Assembly: GCF_013410945.1 (NCBI RefSeq)
Contig: NZ_JACCCH010000001.1
Coordinates: forward strand, 1,984,001-2,048,000
Length of the DNA stretch: 64,000 nucleotides
Direction: 5' to 3'
Source of the DNA: Leifsonia sp. AK011
Lineage (GTDB): Bacteria; Actinomycetota; Actinomycetes; Actinomycetales; Microbacteriaceae
The notes under the pieces were generated by a model. The model was not told the origin of the DNA, searched no databases, and was given only the letters and a program-made list of their open reading frames with translations. This document shows positions 53,208-62,898 of the stretch, one piece after another. Within the stretch, counting starts at the first letter, position 1. Every line of letters begins with the position of its first letter. The position numbers and the translations under genes were made by a program.

Positions 53208-53645
53208 GTGACCGAGGCGCTACCCGAACAGCTGGAACGAATCCGCGAGGAGTTCCTCGAACTCGAGACCCGCGATCGGCTGCAGCTCCTGCTCGAGTTC
53301 TCGAACGAGCTTCCCGAACTGCCGGAACGTTATGCCGAGCATCCGGACCTTCTCGAACGTGTCGAGGAGTGCCAGTCACCGGTATTCATCTTCGTGGAGG
53401 TGGACGATGACAGCATCGTCCACCTCTACGCCACCGCTCCGCGGGAAGCTCCCACCACACGCGGTTTCGCGTCGATACTCGCCCAGGGCCTCGCCGGGCT
53501 CACGGCGGAGCAGGTGCTTGCAGTTCCGGATGACTACCCCAACACGATCGGGCTCACCGAAGCGGTCAGCCCTCTCCGTATCCGAGGAATGACGGCTCTC
53601 CTCGGTCGAACCAAGCGTCAGATTCGCGAGAAGCTCGCGGCGTGA
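53208..53645 (+). CDS. SufE family sulfur acceptor protein
   Basis: Cysteine desulfurase partner that takes persulfide sulfur on a single cysteine. The 145 aa product starts at a GTG and has the active-site Cys in RVEECQSPVFIFVEV (near residue 57), followed by the SufE core TTRGFASILAQGLAGLTAEQVLAVPDDY and SPLRIRGMTALLGRTKRQIREKL. Pairing of SufE with rhodanese is common in actinobacteria. It overlaps the next gene by 4 bases. Confidence 0.93.
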   Translation: MTEALPEQLERIREEFLELETRDRLQLLLEFSNELPELPERYAEHPDLLERVEECQSPVFIFVEVDDDSIVHLYATAPREAPTTRGFASILAQGLAGLTAEQVLAVPDDYPNTIGLTEAVSPLRIRGMTALLGRTKRQIREKLAA

Positions 53646-54367
53646 TGCTCTCGCGCGTGCACCCGGCTCCCCTCGAGATCATCGACATGGGGGCGGAGGG
53701 TTCGCGGGATCGACTGCTGGAGTGGTACTCCCCGCCGCAGGCGACCTGGCTTCGCGTCAATCTCGTGACAAGCGTGAGCGGCAGTGCCGTGGGCACGGAT
53801 GGCACCTCCAACTCCCTCACGAGTGCGACCGATCGACGCATCCTGGGGGTCATCCGCGAACTCAGCGATGTCGTCCTCGTGGGTGCCGAGTCCGTGAGAG
53901 TCGAGGGCTATCAGCTGCCTCGCACGGCGCGACTCGCGATCGTCACGGGCTCGGGCAACTTCGCGGGTCACCGTTTCTCCCCCGAGGAAACGGAACGCAT
54001 CACCGTCATCTGCCCTCCCGATGTCGCCGACGCCGTTCGCGGCGAGCTGCCCGGGGCGGAGGTCCTCGCAGTCGGCGCCCCGGCGGAGCGTCTGAGCCCG
54101 GCATCCATCGTGGACTCCTTGCATGCAGCGGGCCATACCTCGATCGTCTGCGAGGGAGGTCCGTCCCTGGCCTCGGCACTGCTCGGCGCGGGCCTTGTCG
54201 ACGAGCTCTGTCTCACGACCAGTCCGGTCCTCAGCGACTCAAGTCCGGCCGCCTTCTCGGCCACCGGCCTGGGCGAGCAAGGACTGGAACTGCGTCAGCT
54301 GCTCCTCGACGACGCTAGCTTTCTGTTCGCGCGTTGGCTGACTCGATCGCCTCAATCCACGCCGTGA
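53642..54367 (+). CDS. RibD C-terminal-like pyrimidine reductase family protein
   Basis: A 241 aa dihydrofolate reductase-fold protein of the RibD-C group, likely NADPH dependent. Visible motifs are RVNLVTSVSGSAVGTDGTSNSLTSATDRRILGVIRELSDVVLVGAESVRVEGY, matching the substrate/NADPH part of riboflavin-pathway reductases, and IVCEGGPSLASALLGAGLVDELCLTTSPVL. No deaminase domain is attached, and no riboflavin gene is near. Its 3' end overlaps the convergent hydrolase gene by 53 bases. Confidence 0.85.
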   Translation: MMLSRVHPAPLEIIDMGAEGSRDRLLEWYSPPQATWLRVNLVTSVSGSAVGTDGTSNSLTSATDRRILGVIRELSDVVLVGAESVRVEGYQLPRTARLAIVTGSGNFAGHRFSPEETERITVICPPDVADAVRGELPGAEVLAVGAPAERLSPASIVDSLHAAGHTSIVCEGGPSLASALLGAGLVDELCLTTSPVLSDSSPAAFSATGLGEQGLELRQLLLDDASFLFARWLTRSPQSTP

Positions 54368-55529
54368 TCGCATCCTCCCAGCGCGTGCGGTCGTAGTTCC
54401 ACAGCTTGGTGTGGCGAGCGGTGTGGAATCGCTCGTACGTGATGATGTCGGGCCGCTCCCGCGCGAGCGCGTCGGAGGCGGTGACAGGCACAAAACCATC
54501 GTCTGCACTGTGCATTAACAGGATGGGTACGGACAGCTCCGCAGCGTTCGCGACGATATTGAGACGTGCGAGGTCCACCGGCGACTCCTGCCCCGTCAGG
54601 AGTCCCGCCCATCCCCTGCTGAGCAACAGCAACGCTCCGGAACTGACCGGGGTGGGGAGTCGATTCTCGATCCCCTGGTACTGGAGGGCCGTGATCCAGT
54701 CGATCACGGGCGAGTCGAGCACGACACCGCGAACGCGGTCGGCGAGATCTGATCGGGTGAGGGTCTGGAGCACGGTAGCGCCACCCATGGACCAGCCCAT
54801 GAGAAGAACTTCACGCGCGCCCTGATCGAGGGCGAAGCGGAGCGCGGCATCCACGTCACGCCACTCGGTGTCACCCAATGCGTAGCGATGGTCCGACGAT
54901 CGCGGCGCGTCCCCGTCGTTGCGGTAGGAGACGAGCAGGGCGTTGTAGCCGGCCCGGTGGAACACCGGCACGGCACGGAGGGTCTCCTCCCGGCGCACCG
55001 CCCGACCGTGCACCTGGATCACCCACTTCTGCTCGGCTGCGGATTCGCCCGCTGCGGGGACGAGCCACGCTGGTGCGGAACCCAGTTCCGTCTCGACGAC
55101 CACGTCCTGCCACGGCAGCCCGAGTTCTGACGGACCGAGGTAGAACCACCCGCTCAGCCGCCCAGCGCGCGCATGCTCGAGGTCGCCGAAGTCCACACTG
55201 AGCAGGCGTCGCACCACGGTGCGCGCATCGAAGTACAGGATCTCCCCGATGCGAGCGTGCCCAGTGTCCCGCGAGAACCAGAGACTGTATTCGCCCGGAG
55301 TGAGGGTGTCCTTCGTGGCGGACAGGGTCACGGTGTCTGCATCTACCGCGAGGATACGGAGGTCCTGTTCGCGCACGCGCGGCGGCGTGACGACCTTGCG
55401 AGCCACCGCGACGGTCACTACCGCCGTCACAAGCGCTCCCAGGGCGATCACAGCGCCTGCCGACAGTGCGGCAATGCTGGCCACACGTATGGATCGACGG
55501 TGACGGCTCGTCGGTGTTCTCACGCGCAC
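54315..55529 (-). CDS. Membrane-anchored alpha/beta hydrolase
   Basis: A 404 aa protein with an N-terminal membrane helix (VASIAALSAGAVIALGALVTAVVTVAVA), an extracytoplasmic beta-rich region of about 130 residues, and an alpha/beta hydrolase domain. The nucleophile elbow is EVLLMGWSMGGATVLQTL; the acidic residue is in LLMHSADDGFVPV, and the final His in RFHTARHTKLWNYD. Similar proteins are annotated as alpha/beta hydrolases or serine aminopeptidase-like (YqkD). Substrate unknown. Its last 17 codons are overlapped by the convergent reductase gene. Confidence 0.85.
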   Translation of the reverse strand: MRVRTPTSRHRRSIRVASIAALSAGAVIALGALVTAVVTVAVARKVVTPPRVREQDLRILAVDADTVTLSATKDTLTPGEYSLWFSRDTGHARIGEILYFDARTVVRRLLSVDFGDLEHARAGRLSGWFYLGPSELGLPWQDVVVETELGSAPAWLVPAAGESAAEQKWVIQVHGRAVRREETLRAVPVFHRAGYNALLVSYRNDGDAPRSSDHRYALGDTEWRDVDAALRFALDQGAREVLLMGWSMGGATVLQTLTRSDLADRVRGVVLDSPVIDWITALQYQGIENRLPTPVSSGALLLLSRGWAGLLTGQESPVDLARLNIVANAAELSVPILLMHSADDGFVPVTASDALARERPDIITYERFHTARHTKLWNYDRTRWEDAITAWIEAIESANARTES

Positions 55530-55596
55530 TACTCTCCCTCCCCCAGCGGCGGCGTGCCTCTGGGGATAACACGCCTGCCAAGCCTAATCTTCAGTA

Positions 55597-56193
55597 GTGC
55601 CTGAAACGCAGTCGACTCCGGAGCCTCCGCACGCGTTCACCGCTGCCGTGAGGGCTATGCAGGATGCGGTGATGCGGCCGGAACTCGCCGTCACCGAGAT
55701 ACCCGCGCCCGGCACGCTGGCCCCCTGGTCACACGCGCTCGCAGCGGACGTCACCCCCGCACGCCACGGATCGGACTCCGATCTCGGCACCGGCCGGTTC
55801 GTCCTCCTCTATGACCCTTCCGCTCCCGAGGCCTGGGGCGGCGTCTTCCGGGTCATCTGTTACGTGCAGGCCCCTCTCGAAACAGAGATGGGCGTCGACC
55901 CGTTCCTCGCGGATGTCGCGTGGTCCTGGCTCGTGGACGCCCTCGACAACCGGGGCGCTGGGTACTCGTCCGCTTCGGGGACGGCAACACGCATCCTGTC
56001 CACTGGGTTTGGTGAACTTGCAGCACAGGGCGATGGCGCGCAGGTCGAGATTCGCGCTTCGTGGACTCCCGCAGATGAACAGGTGGGGTCGCATGTGGAA
56101 AGCTGGGGTGACCTGTTGTGCATGTTGGCCGGGCTTCCCCCGGTCGCCGAGGGAGTGAGTGTGTTGTCTGCCCGCCGAGTGGGACGTGAGTAG
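55597..56193 (+). CDS. DUF3000 domain-containing protein
   Basis: A 198 aa actinobacterial protein of unknown role. Family features are PHAFTAAVRAMQDAVMRPELAVTEIPAPGTLAPWSHALAADV, GRFVLLYDPSAPEAWGGVFRVICYVQAPLETEMGVDPFLADVAWSWLVDAL and ASWTPADEQVGSHVESWGDLLCMLAGLPP. DUF3000 genes regularly sit directly before an HRDC/RNase D gene, and here they overlap by 8 bases, which supports a joint unit. Confidence 0.9.
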   Translation: MPETQSTPEPPHAFTAAVRAMQDAVMRPELAVTEIPAPGTLAPWSHALAADVTPARHGSDSDLGTGRFVLLYDPSAPEAWGGVFRVICYVQAPLETEMGVDPFLADVAWSWLVDALDNRGAGYSSASGTATRILSTGFGELAAQGDGAQVEIRASWTPADEQVGSHVESWGDLLCMLAGLPPVAEGVSVLSARRVGRE

Positions 56194-57442
56194 CCCGGAG
56201 GAGACCCCCGCGACGGAGCGGGCCGGTGGACCTGAGCAAGCCGCTCATGAGACCGTCGAGGTGATTGCGGACCGCGAGGGGTACCTCCGCGCAGTCGAGG
56301 AGATCAGAGCCGGCCATGGCCCCATCGCGATCGACGCGGAGCGCGCCTCGGGCTACCGCTATTCGCAGCGCGCCTACCTCATCCAGGTCTTCCGTCGCGG
56401 GTCCGGGACTTTCCTCTTCGATCCGCCCGCGATCGGGCACTTCGGGGAGCTGAATGACGCGATCGTCGACACCGAGTGGATCCTGCACGCAGCCAGCCAG
56501 GATCTGACCTGCCTCCGCGAGGTCGGGCTCGACCCGATCCACCTGTTCGACACGGAGTTGGCAGCGCGTCTCGCGGGGATGCCGCGGGTGGGGCTGGGCA
56601 CGGTGGTCGAGGAGTTGCTCGGCATCCACCTGGCGAAGGAGCACTCCGCCGCGGACTGGTCGACCAGGCCGCTTCCCCAGGCTTGGCTCGTCTACGCAGC
56701 ACTCGACGTCGAGTTGCTCGTCGATGTTCGGGAGAAGCTCGGCGAGATCCTCGATCGCGACAACAAAACGGAGATCGCCGCACAGGAGTTCGAATCGGTC
56801 CTCGCCCGCGACCTCGTGGTTGTGAGGGCTGAGCCGTGGCGCAGGCTCGGCGGTCTGCATACGGTGCGAGGGCAGCGCAACCTCGCCGTTGCCCGTGAAC
56901 TCTGGCTCGCGCGCGACGCCTACGCACGGGAGATCGATACCGCCCCCGGCAGGCTCGTGCCCGACTCAGCGCTGTCGGCGGCCGCGCGCATTCTTCCCGC
57001 GACCAAGCGAGACCTTGCGGGGATCAAGGAGTTCACAGGGCGCGCCAGTCGTACTCAGATCGATCGATGGTGGAACGCCATCCAGGCTGGGCTGGCGACC
57101 ACCGACCTCCCCGCCCTGCGGGTGCAGGGGGACAGCATTCCGCCACCCCGAGTGTGGTCGGACAAGAACCCGGAGGCTGACCGGCGCCTCAAGAAGGCCC
57201 GCTCGGCCGTGACCGATGCCGCGACTGAGCTCAATCTCCCCGTGGAGAACCTCCTCACCCCAGAACTGCTCCGACGCGTCGCCTGGACGCCACCGGAACC
57301 GGTCACGGCGGAGAGTGTCGCAGAAGCGCTTCGCACCTCCGGTGCGCGCCCGTGGCAGATTGACGCAACATCACAGGTGATCGCCCAAGCCTTTGTCGAG
57401 GCTGGCCAAACACCGGAGCAGGCCTCCGAGGCGGATTCGTAG
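56186..57442 (+). CDS. RNase D-like exonuclease with HRDC domain
   Basis: A DEDD 3'-5' exoribonuclease-type protein of about 418 aa from GTG 56186 (427 aa from the ATG at 56159). The exonuclease motifs are IAIDAERASGYRYSQRAYLIQ (Exo I, with the DAE pair), HAASQDLTCLREVG (Exo II) and QAWLVYAALDVELLVDVREKL (Exo III Y-x3-D). The HRDC domain follows at ARELWLARDAYAREIDTAPGRLVPDSALSAAA. All catalytic acids are kept. Likely role: tRNA or structured RNA 3' trimming. Confidence 0.9.
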   Translation: MSSPEETPATERAGGPEQAAHETVEVIADREGYLRAVEEIRAGHGPIAIDAERASGYRYSQRAYLIQVFRRGSGTFLFDPPAIGHFGELNDAIVDTEWILHAASQDLTCLREVGLDPIHLFDTELAARLAGMPRVGLGTVVEELLGIHLAKEHSAADWSTRPLPQAWLVYAALDVELLVDVREKLGEILDRDNKTEIAAQEFESVLARDLVVVRAEPWRRLGGLHTVRGQRNLAVARELWLARDAYAREIDTAPGRLVPDSALSAAARILPATKRDLAGIKEFTGRASRTQIDRWWNAIQAGLATTDLPALRVQGDSIPPPRVWSDKNPEADRRLKKARSAVTDAATELNLPVENLLTPELLRRVAWTPPEPVTAESVAEALRTSGARPWQIDATSQVIAQAFVEAGQTPEQASEADS

Positions 57443-57520
57443 GAAGAATCAAACGATACGGGTGTCTTCAGCCCCCGAATCTAGGATCGGTGGCGACCAA
57501 CAAGTCGTTAGGGAGGCACC

Positions 57521-58717
57521 GTGGCCGAAAGAGCTGAAGTCGTGTTCGTGGATGGCGTTCGTACGCCGTTCGGACGGGCTGGCGAAAAGGGAATGTACTG
57601 GCAGACCCGGGCCGACGACCTCGTCGTCAAGGCCATGATCGGGCTGCTGGAACGTAATCCCTCCATTCCGAAGGATCGGTTCGACGATGTAGCGATCGCC
57701 GCGACAACACAGACCGGCGACCAGGGCCTGACCCTCGGACGCACGGCCGCTCTCCTCGCGGGTCTCCCCCAGTCCGTGCCCGGATACGCCATCGATCGCA
57801 TGTGCGCTGGCGCGATGACCTCCGTGACATCCATCGCCGGTGGAATCGCGTTCGGTGCCTACGACATCGGTATTGCCGGTGGCGTCGAGCACATGGGACG
57901 CCACCCGATGGGTTTCGGCGCCGACCCCAACCCTCGCTTCCTCGCGGAGAAGCTCGTGAGCGGTGACGCCCTGAACATGGGCAACACCGCCGAACGCATC
58001 CACGACCGGTTCCCTCGCCTCACGAAGGAGCGCGCCGACCGTTTTGCCATGGGTAGCCAGCGCAAGGCCGCCGCGGCCTACGAGGCGGGCAAGATCCAGC
58101 CAGACCTGGTGCCCGTTGCCATCCGCAGCGAGGGCGGCTGGGGTCTCGCGACGCGCGACGAAGCCCTACGGCCGGAGACGACCATGGAAGGCCTCGCGGC
58201 ACTCAAGACGCCTTTCCGCCCCCACGGTCGAGTGACTGCTGGCAACTCGTCCGGCCTCAATGACGGAGCCACCGCGAGCATCATCGCGAGTGCGGATGCC
58301 GCGAAGGAGTTCGGCCTCGCACCCAAGATGCGCCTGGTGAGCTTCGCGTTCGCAGGTGTGGAGCCGGAGATCATGGGTATCGGACCGGTTCCCTCGACCG
58401 AGAAGGCACTCCGCAAGGCCGGACTGACGATCGACGACATCGGACTCTTCGAGCTCAACGAGGCGTTCGCCGTCCAGGTGCTCTCGCTCCTCGACCACTT
58501 CGGCATCAACGACGACGACCCGAGGGTCAACCAGTGGGGCGGCGCCATCGCAATGGGCCACCCGCTCGCCTCCTCTGGCGTCCGCCTCATGATCCAGCTC
58601 GCTGCTCAGTTCGCCGAGCGTCCCGACGTGCGCTACGGCCTCACGGCCATGTGCATCGGCCTAGGCCAGGGCGGCAGTGTCATCTGGGAGAACCCGCACT
58701 ACAAGGGAGCAAAGTAA
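57521..58717 (+). CDS. fadA: Acetyl-CoA C-acyltransferase (thiolase), beta-oxidation
   Basis: Last step of fatty acid beta-oxidation, thiolytic release of acetyl-CoA. The 398 aa protein starts at a GTG with GGGAGG before it. The acyl-accepting cysteine is in AIDRMCAGAMTSVTSIAGGI, the active-site HP in NQWGGAIAMGHPLASSGVRL, and the second cysteine in YGLTAMCIGLGQGGSVIWE. Its stop overlaps the ATG of the next gene (TAATG), forming a fadA-fadB-type operon. Confidence 0.95.
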   Translation: MAERAEVVFVDGVRTPFGRAGEKGMYWQTRADDLVVKAMIGLLERNPSIPKDRFDDVAIAATTQTGDQGLTLGRTAALLAGLPQSVPGYAIDRMCAGAMTSVTSIAGGIAFGAYDIGIAGGVEHMGRHPMGFGADPNPRFLAEKLVSGDALNMGNTAERIHDRFPRLTKERADRFAMGSQRKAAAAYEAGKIQPDLVPVAIRSEGGWGLATRDEALRPETTMEGLAALKTPFRPHGRVTAGNSSGLNDGATASIIASADAAKEFGLAPKMRLVSFAFAGVEPEIMGIGPVPSTEKALRKAGLTIDDIGLFELNEAFAVQVLSLLDHFGINDDDPRVNQWGGAIAMGHPLASSGVRLMIQLAAQFAERPDVRYGLTAMCIGLGQGGSVIWENPHYKGAK

Positions 58718-60864
58718 TGGCCACCGCCACGACCGACCGTTTCGCCAGGCTCGCCTCGCTCTCGACTGACGAGGTCGTCACCCACTCGTTGGTTCGGGAT
58801 GTCCCGATCTCCGGTGGCAAGACGCTTGCCCTCGTCACGCTCGACAACGGCAAGGACCACACGCGTCCGAACACGCTCGGGCCTCAGACCCTCCTCGAGT
58901 TCGCCGGTGTTCTCGATGAACTCAAGGAGCGCGCATCCCGCGGGGAGATTGCGGGCGTTGCCGTGACCGGCAAGCCGTTCATCTTCGCGGCGGGCGCCGA
59001 TCTCTCGAAGGTCGGCGAGATCCCCGACCGCGAGACCGGCCTCCAGATGGCCCAGCTCGGCCACTGGTCGCTGGGCAAACTCTCCGAGCTCGGTGTGCCG
59101 TCGTTCGTCTTCATCAACGGGCTGGCGCTGGGCGGTGGCGTGGAGATCCCGCTCAACGCCGACTACCGCACAATCGACAGCAGCGTTCCGGCTCTCGCGC
59201 TTCCCGAGGTGTTCCTCGGACTGATTCCCGGTTGGGGTGGCGCGTGGCTGCTACCGAATCTCATCGGAATCGAGAACGCCCTCAAGGTGATCATCGAGAA
59301 CCCGCTCAAGAACAACCGCATGCTCAAGGGCCCCGAGGCATTCGAACTCGGTATCGCCGACGCGATGTTCGATCCGGCGAATTTCCTCGAGGACTCCATT
59401 GCGTGGGCCGATGGAGTGATCTCCGGCCGCACGAAGGTCAAGCGCAAGAATGCGCCAGGCAAGATCGAGCGCGTCGCGAAGTGGGACATCGCCATTGGTA
59501 TCGCCGAGAAGATGCTCGCCTCACGCATCGGGCGTGTCGCGAAGTCGCCGTACAAGGCTCTCGAACTCCTCAAGGCCGCGAAGAACACAGACAAGAAGAC
59601 GGGTTTTCTCGCCGAGGACGAGGCTCTCGCCGACCTCATCGCTGGCGACCAGTTCCGCGCGAGCATCTATGCCTTCAACCTCGTGCAGAAGCGTGCCAAA
59701 CGGCCCGCCGGGGCACCTGACAAGGATCTCGCGCGTCCCGTCACCAAAGTGGGAGTGATCGGTGCCGGCCTCATGGCCCGCCAGTTCGCCCTGCTCTTCG
59801 TACGCCGACTTCAGGTTCCTGTGGTCATCACGGACCTCGACCAGACCCGTGTTGACGAAGGAGTCGCCTGGATCCACCGCGAGATCGATGAACTCAAGTC
59901 CAAGGGCCGCATCTCGCCGGATGAGGCGAACCGCCTCACCGCCCTCGTGACGGGGACGACGGACAAAGCCGATTTCGCCCAGTGCGACTGGGTGATCGAG
60001 GCGATCTTCGAGGAACTCACCGCCAAGCAGGATGTCTTCGCGGAGGTCGAGAAGTACATCACGCCCGAGACTGTCCTCGCGACGAACACGTCGTCACTTT
60101 CGGTCGAGCAGATCGGCGCCAAGCTGCAGCACCCGGAGCGCGTCGTGGGCTTCCACTTCTTCAATCCGGTCGCGGTCATGCCACTCATCGAGGTGGTTCG
60201 CGCCCCCAAGACGACCGACGAGGCTCTCGCCACCGCCATGGCGACCGCCGCGAAGCTGCGCAAGAACGCCGTCATCACCCGCGACACCCCGGGGTTCGTC
60301 GTCAACCGCGTGCTCGCGAAGGTCCTGGGCGAGGCCATGCACGCCGTGGAACAGGGGACCCCGTTCGAGACCGTCGTGGAGGCCGTACGGCCCTTCGGCC
60401 TCCCGATGGATCCCTTCGTGCTCCTCGAGCTCGTCGGCCTCAAGGTGGGGGCACATGTGCTCGACACGCACCATGCTGCGTTCCCCGATCGCTTCTTCGA
60501 GAGCAGGGCCCTGCATGAGCTCGCCGAGTACGGCACCATCCTCCAGAAGGACGGCAAGGGCAAGGTGACGGGCGTCGACCCCAAGGCCCAGGCCATCGTC
60601 GACAAGTATCGCCCGGCGAATGCGGTGTCCCTCAGCGCGGACGACCTGCGCGTCCGCTTCGAGGACGGGCTCGCCGACGAAGTGCACAGGATGCTCGAGG
60701 ACAGCGTTGTCGCGGCGCCGGAGGACATCGACCTCTGCATGATCCTGGGCGCCGGCTACCCGTTCCAGATGGGCGGTCTGACTCCGTACCTGGATCGCTC
60801 CGGTGCCTCACAGCGCGCATTCGGTGACACGTTCCACCACCCCGAGATCCGCGGGGTGGCCTAG
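58717..60864 (+). CDS. fadB: Fatty acid oxidation multifunctional enzyme (enoyl-CoA hydratase / 3-hydroxyacyl-CoA dehydrogenase)
   Basis: Catalyses the hydration and dehydrogenation steps of beta-oxidation. From the ATG at 58717 the product is 715 aa, the usual length. The crotonase domain (about residues 30-280) has FIFAAGADLSKVGEI with the oxyanion site and FINGLALGGGVEIPLNADYRT; the dehydrogenase domain has the NAD loop VGVIGAGLMARQFALLFV, VIEAIFEELTAKQDVFAEVE, ATNTSSLSVEQIG and the catalytic HFFNPVAVMPLIEVV, followed by a second HCDH C-domain. The frame is open upstream but there it overlaps fadA. Confidence 0.95.
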   Translation: MATATTDRFARLASLSTDEVVTHSLVRDVPISGGKTLALVTLDNGKDHTRPNTLGPQTLLEFAGVLDELKERASRGEIAGVAVTGKPFIFAAGADLSKVGEIPDRETGLQMAQLGHWSLGKLSELGVPSFVFINGLALGGGVEIPLNADYRTIDSSVPALALPEVFLGLIPGWGGAWLLPNLIGIENALKVIIENPLKNNRMLKGPEAFELGIADAMFDPANFLEDSIAWADGVISGRTKVKRKNAPGKIERVAKWDIAIGIAEKMLASRIGRVAKSPYKALELLKAAKNTDKKTGFLAEDEALADLIAGDQFRASIYAFNLVQKRAKRPAGAPDKDLARPVTKVGVIGAGLMARQFALLFVRRLQVPVVITDLDQTRVDEGVAWIHREIDELKSKGRISPDEANRLTALVTGTTDKADFAQCDWVIEAIFEELTAKQDVFAEVEKYITPETVLATNTSSLSVEQIGAKLQHPERVVGFHFFNPVAVMPLIEVVRAPKTTDEALATAMATAAKLRKNAVITRDTPGFVVNRVLAKVLGEAMHAVEQGTPFETVVEAVRPFGLPMDPFVLLELVGLKVGAHVLDTHHAAFPDRFFESRALHELAEYGTILQKDGKGKVTGVDPKAQAIVDKYRPANAVSLSADDLRVRFEDGLADEVHRMLEDSVVAAPEDIDLCMILGAGYPFQMGGLTPYLDRSGASQRAFGDTFHHPEIRGVA

Positions 60865-60877
60865 GGCCCAAACGACC

Positions 60878-60919
60878 AAGGCCGGGTCACGGCTCCTCAG
60901 GGAGCGGTGACCCGGCCTT
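60878..60919. terminator. Bidirectional terminator between fadB and dxs
   Basis: AAGGCCGGGTCAC (60878-60890) pairs perfectly with GTGACCCGGCCTT (60907-60919), and the loop GGCTCCTCAGGGAGCG can form a further small stem. It lies between two convergent genes and can serve both. Confidence 0.75.
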
Positions 60920-60927
60920 CGGTCGTC

Positions 60928-62889
60928 TCAGGAGCGCGGTTCCTCGAAGTTCGACGTTTCCCGGGCGGCGGATGACTGGGGCTCCGCGGGAAGAGGACGA
61001 GCGACCGGAATCTTGCTTCCCAGCACCTGTGCAACGACGTCGCGCGCGATGTGCTGCGAGGTGAGTCCCACCTGATCGAGGATGTACTCGCGACTTCCGT
61101 GGTCCAGGAACTCATCCGGGAGACCTAGTTCGGTGACGGCAGTGTCGACACCCGCTGCCCGAAGATCCTGCCGGATACGCGTGCCTATGCCGCCCACACG
61201 AACGCCGTCCTCGATGCTCACGAGGATCCGGTGCTCAGCCGCGAGCCCGATGATGCTCTCGGGTACGGGGACCACCCACCTCGGGTCCACGACCGTAGCC
61301 CCGATCCCCTGCGCCGCAAGCCGCTCCGCGACCTCGAGTCCCAGTTTCACCATCGAGCCGACGGCCACGATGAGAACGTCTTTGTGCGGCGCCTCGACGA
61401 GCACATCGACGCCGTCCTCGGTGCGGCGCACAGCGTCGAACTCGTTGCCCACGCTCCCCTTGGAGAAACGGATGACGGTGGGCCCGTCCTCTATCGCGAC
61501 CGCCTCACCGAGCTCTTCACGCAGTCGCGTCGCGTCGCGTGGCGCTGCGATGCGCACTCCGGGAACGACCTGCAGGATCGCGAGATCCCACATGCCGTGG
61601 TGACTCGGCCCATCCGGACCGGTCACGCCGGCCCGGTCGAGCACGAAGGTCACTCCGGCCTTGTGAAGCGCGACATCCATCAGCATCTGGTCGAAGGCGC
61701 GATTCACGAAGGTCGCGTACACGGCGACGACCGGATGCAGGCCGCCGAAGGCGAGACCCGCGGCGGATGTCACGGCATGCTGCTCCGCGATGCCCACATC
61801 GAGCACCCGCTGCGGGTACTTCTCCGCGAACTGGTGGAGGCCGGTCGGACGCAGCATCGCAGCCGTGATCCCCACGAGCCTGGGGTTCGCGTCGGCAAGG
61901 TGGACGATCTCGTCGGCGAAGACACTCGTCCACGAGGGCTTGCTGCTCACTTCGACCGGCTCGCCCGTCTCGGGATCGATCTGACCGACGGCGTGGAACT
62001 GGTCGGCGACGTCGAGGAGCGCAGGCTGGTAGCCACGACCCTTCTCTGTGATCGCGTGCACGATCACAGGAGCACCGAAGTCGCGCGCCTGCTCGAGAAC
62101 TTCGATGAGGGCGCGCAGGTCGTGGCCGTGAACCGGCCCCAGGTACTTGATGTCGAGGTTCGAATAGAGGGCCTCGTTGTTGCTGAACCTGGCCAGGAAA
62201 CCGTGCGTTCCGCCACGAAGACCGCGGTACAGGGCACGGCCGGGCCCGCCGAACTTGTCGAACAGCTTGCGGGTCGTCGAGTACAGGTTGCGATACGAGC
62301 GCCGTGTGCGCACGTTGTTGAGGAAGTGCGCCATCCCGCCGATGGTGGGGGCGTACGAGCGACCGTTGTCGTTGACGATGATGACGAGATTGCGACTGTT
62401 GTCGTCACTGATGTTGTTGAGCGCCTCCCAGGTCATACCGCCCGTGAGCGCGCCGTCGCCCACCACCGCCACGACGTGCCGGTCTCCCTGGCCCGTCATC
62501 GTGAACGCGCGAGAGATGCCGTCCGCCCACGACAGCGAACTCGACGCGTGAGAACTCTCCACGATGTCGTGGATCGACTCCGAGCGCTGCGGGTAGCCCG
62601 CGAGTCCGCCCTCCTGCCGCAGGCGACTGAAATCCTGCCGCCCGGTCAGGAGCTTGTGAACGTATGACTGGTGACCGGTGTCGAAGATCATCGCATCGCT
62701 CGGCGAGTCGAAGACCTTGTGCATGGCGATCGTCAGTTCGACGACACCGAGGTTCGGCCCCAGGTGCCCGCCGGTCTTCGACACCTCCCGCACGAGGAAC
62801 TCACGGATCTCTGCGGCGAGCTCGACGAGCTGGTCAATAGTCAGGGCATCCAGGTCTCGCGGACCGCGGATCTCCTCGAGAAGGCTCAT
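60928..62889 (-). CDS. dxs: 1-deoxy-D-xylulose-5-phosphate synthase
   Basis: First enzyme of the MEP isoprenoid pathway; joins pyruvate and glyceraldehyde 3-phosphate using thiamine diphosphate. The 653 aa protein has the GGHLGPNLGVVELTIAMHKVFDSP start, ThDP motif VGDGALTGGMTWEALNNI, DLKYLGPVHGHD (here DIKYLGPVHGHDLRALIEVL), the second domain GIAEQHAVTSAAGLA with the catalytic Glu, and a transketolase C-terminal domain. The C-terminus carries an extra tail rich in Glu, Pro and Ser. Confidence 0.97.
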   Translation of the reverse strand: MSLLEEIRGPRDLDALTIDQLVELAAEIREFLVREVSKTGGHLGPNLGVVELTIAMHKVFDSPSDAMIFDTGHQSYVHKLLTGRQDFSRLRQEGGLAGYPQRSESIHDIVESSHASSSLSWADGISRAFTMTGQGDRHVVAVVGDGALTGGMTWEALNNISDDNSRNLVIIVNDNGRSYAPTIGGMAHFLNNVRTRRSYRNLYSTTRKLFDKFGGPGRALYRGLRGGTHGFLARFSNNEALYSNLDIKYLGPVHGHDLRALIEVLEQARDFGAPVIVHAITEKGRGYQPALLDVADQFHAVGQIDPETGEPVEVSSKPSWTSVFADEIVHLADANPRLVGITAAMLRPTGLHQFAEKYPQRVLDVGIAEQHAVTSAAGLAFGGLHPVVAVYATFVNRAFDQMLMDVALHKAGVTFVLDRAGVTGPDGPSHHGMWDLAILQVVPGVRIAAPRDATRLREELGEAVAIEDGPTVIRFSKGSVGNEFDAVRRTEDGVDVLVEAPHKDVLIVAVGSMVKLGLEVAERLAAQGIGATVVDPRWVVPVPESIIGLAAEHRILVSIEDGVRVGGIGTRIRQDLRAAGVDTAVTELGLPDEFLDHGSREYILDQVGLTSQHIARDVVAQVLGSKIPVARPLPAEPQSSAARETSNFEEPRS

Positions 62890-62898
62890 TCACACAGC

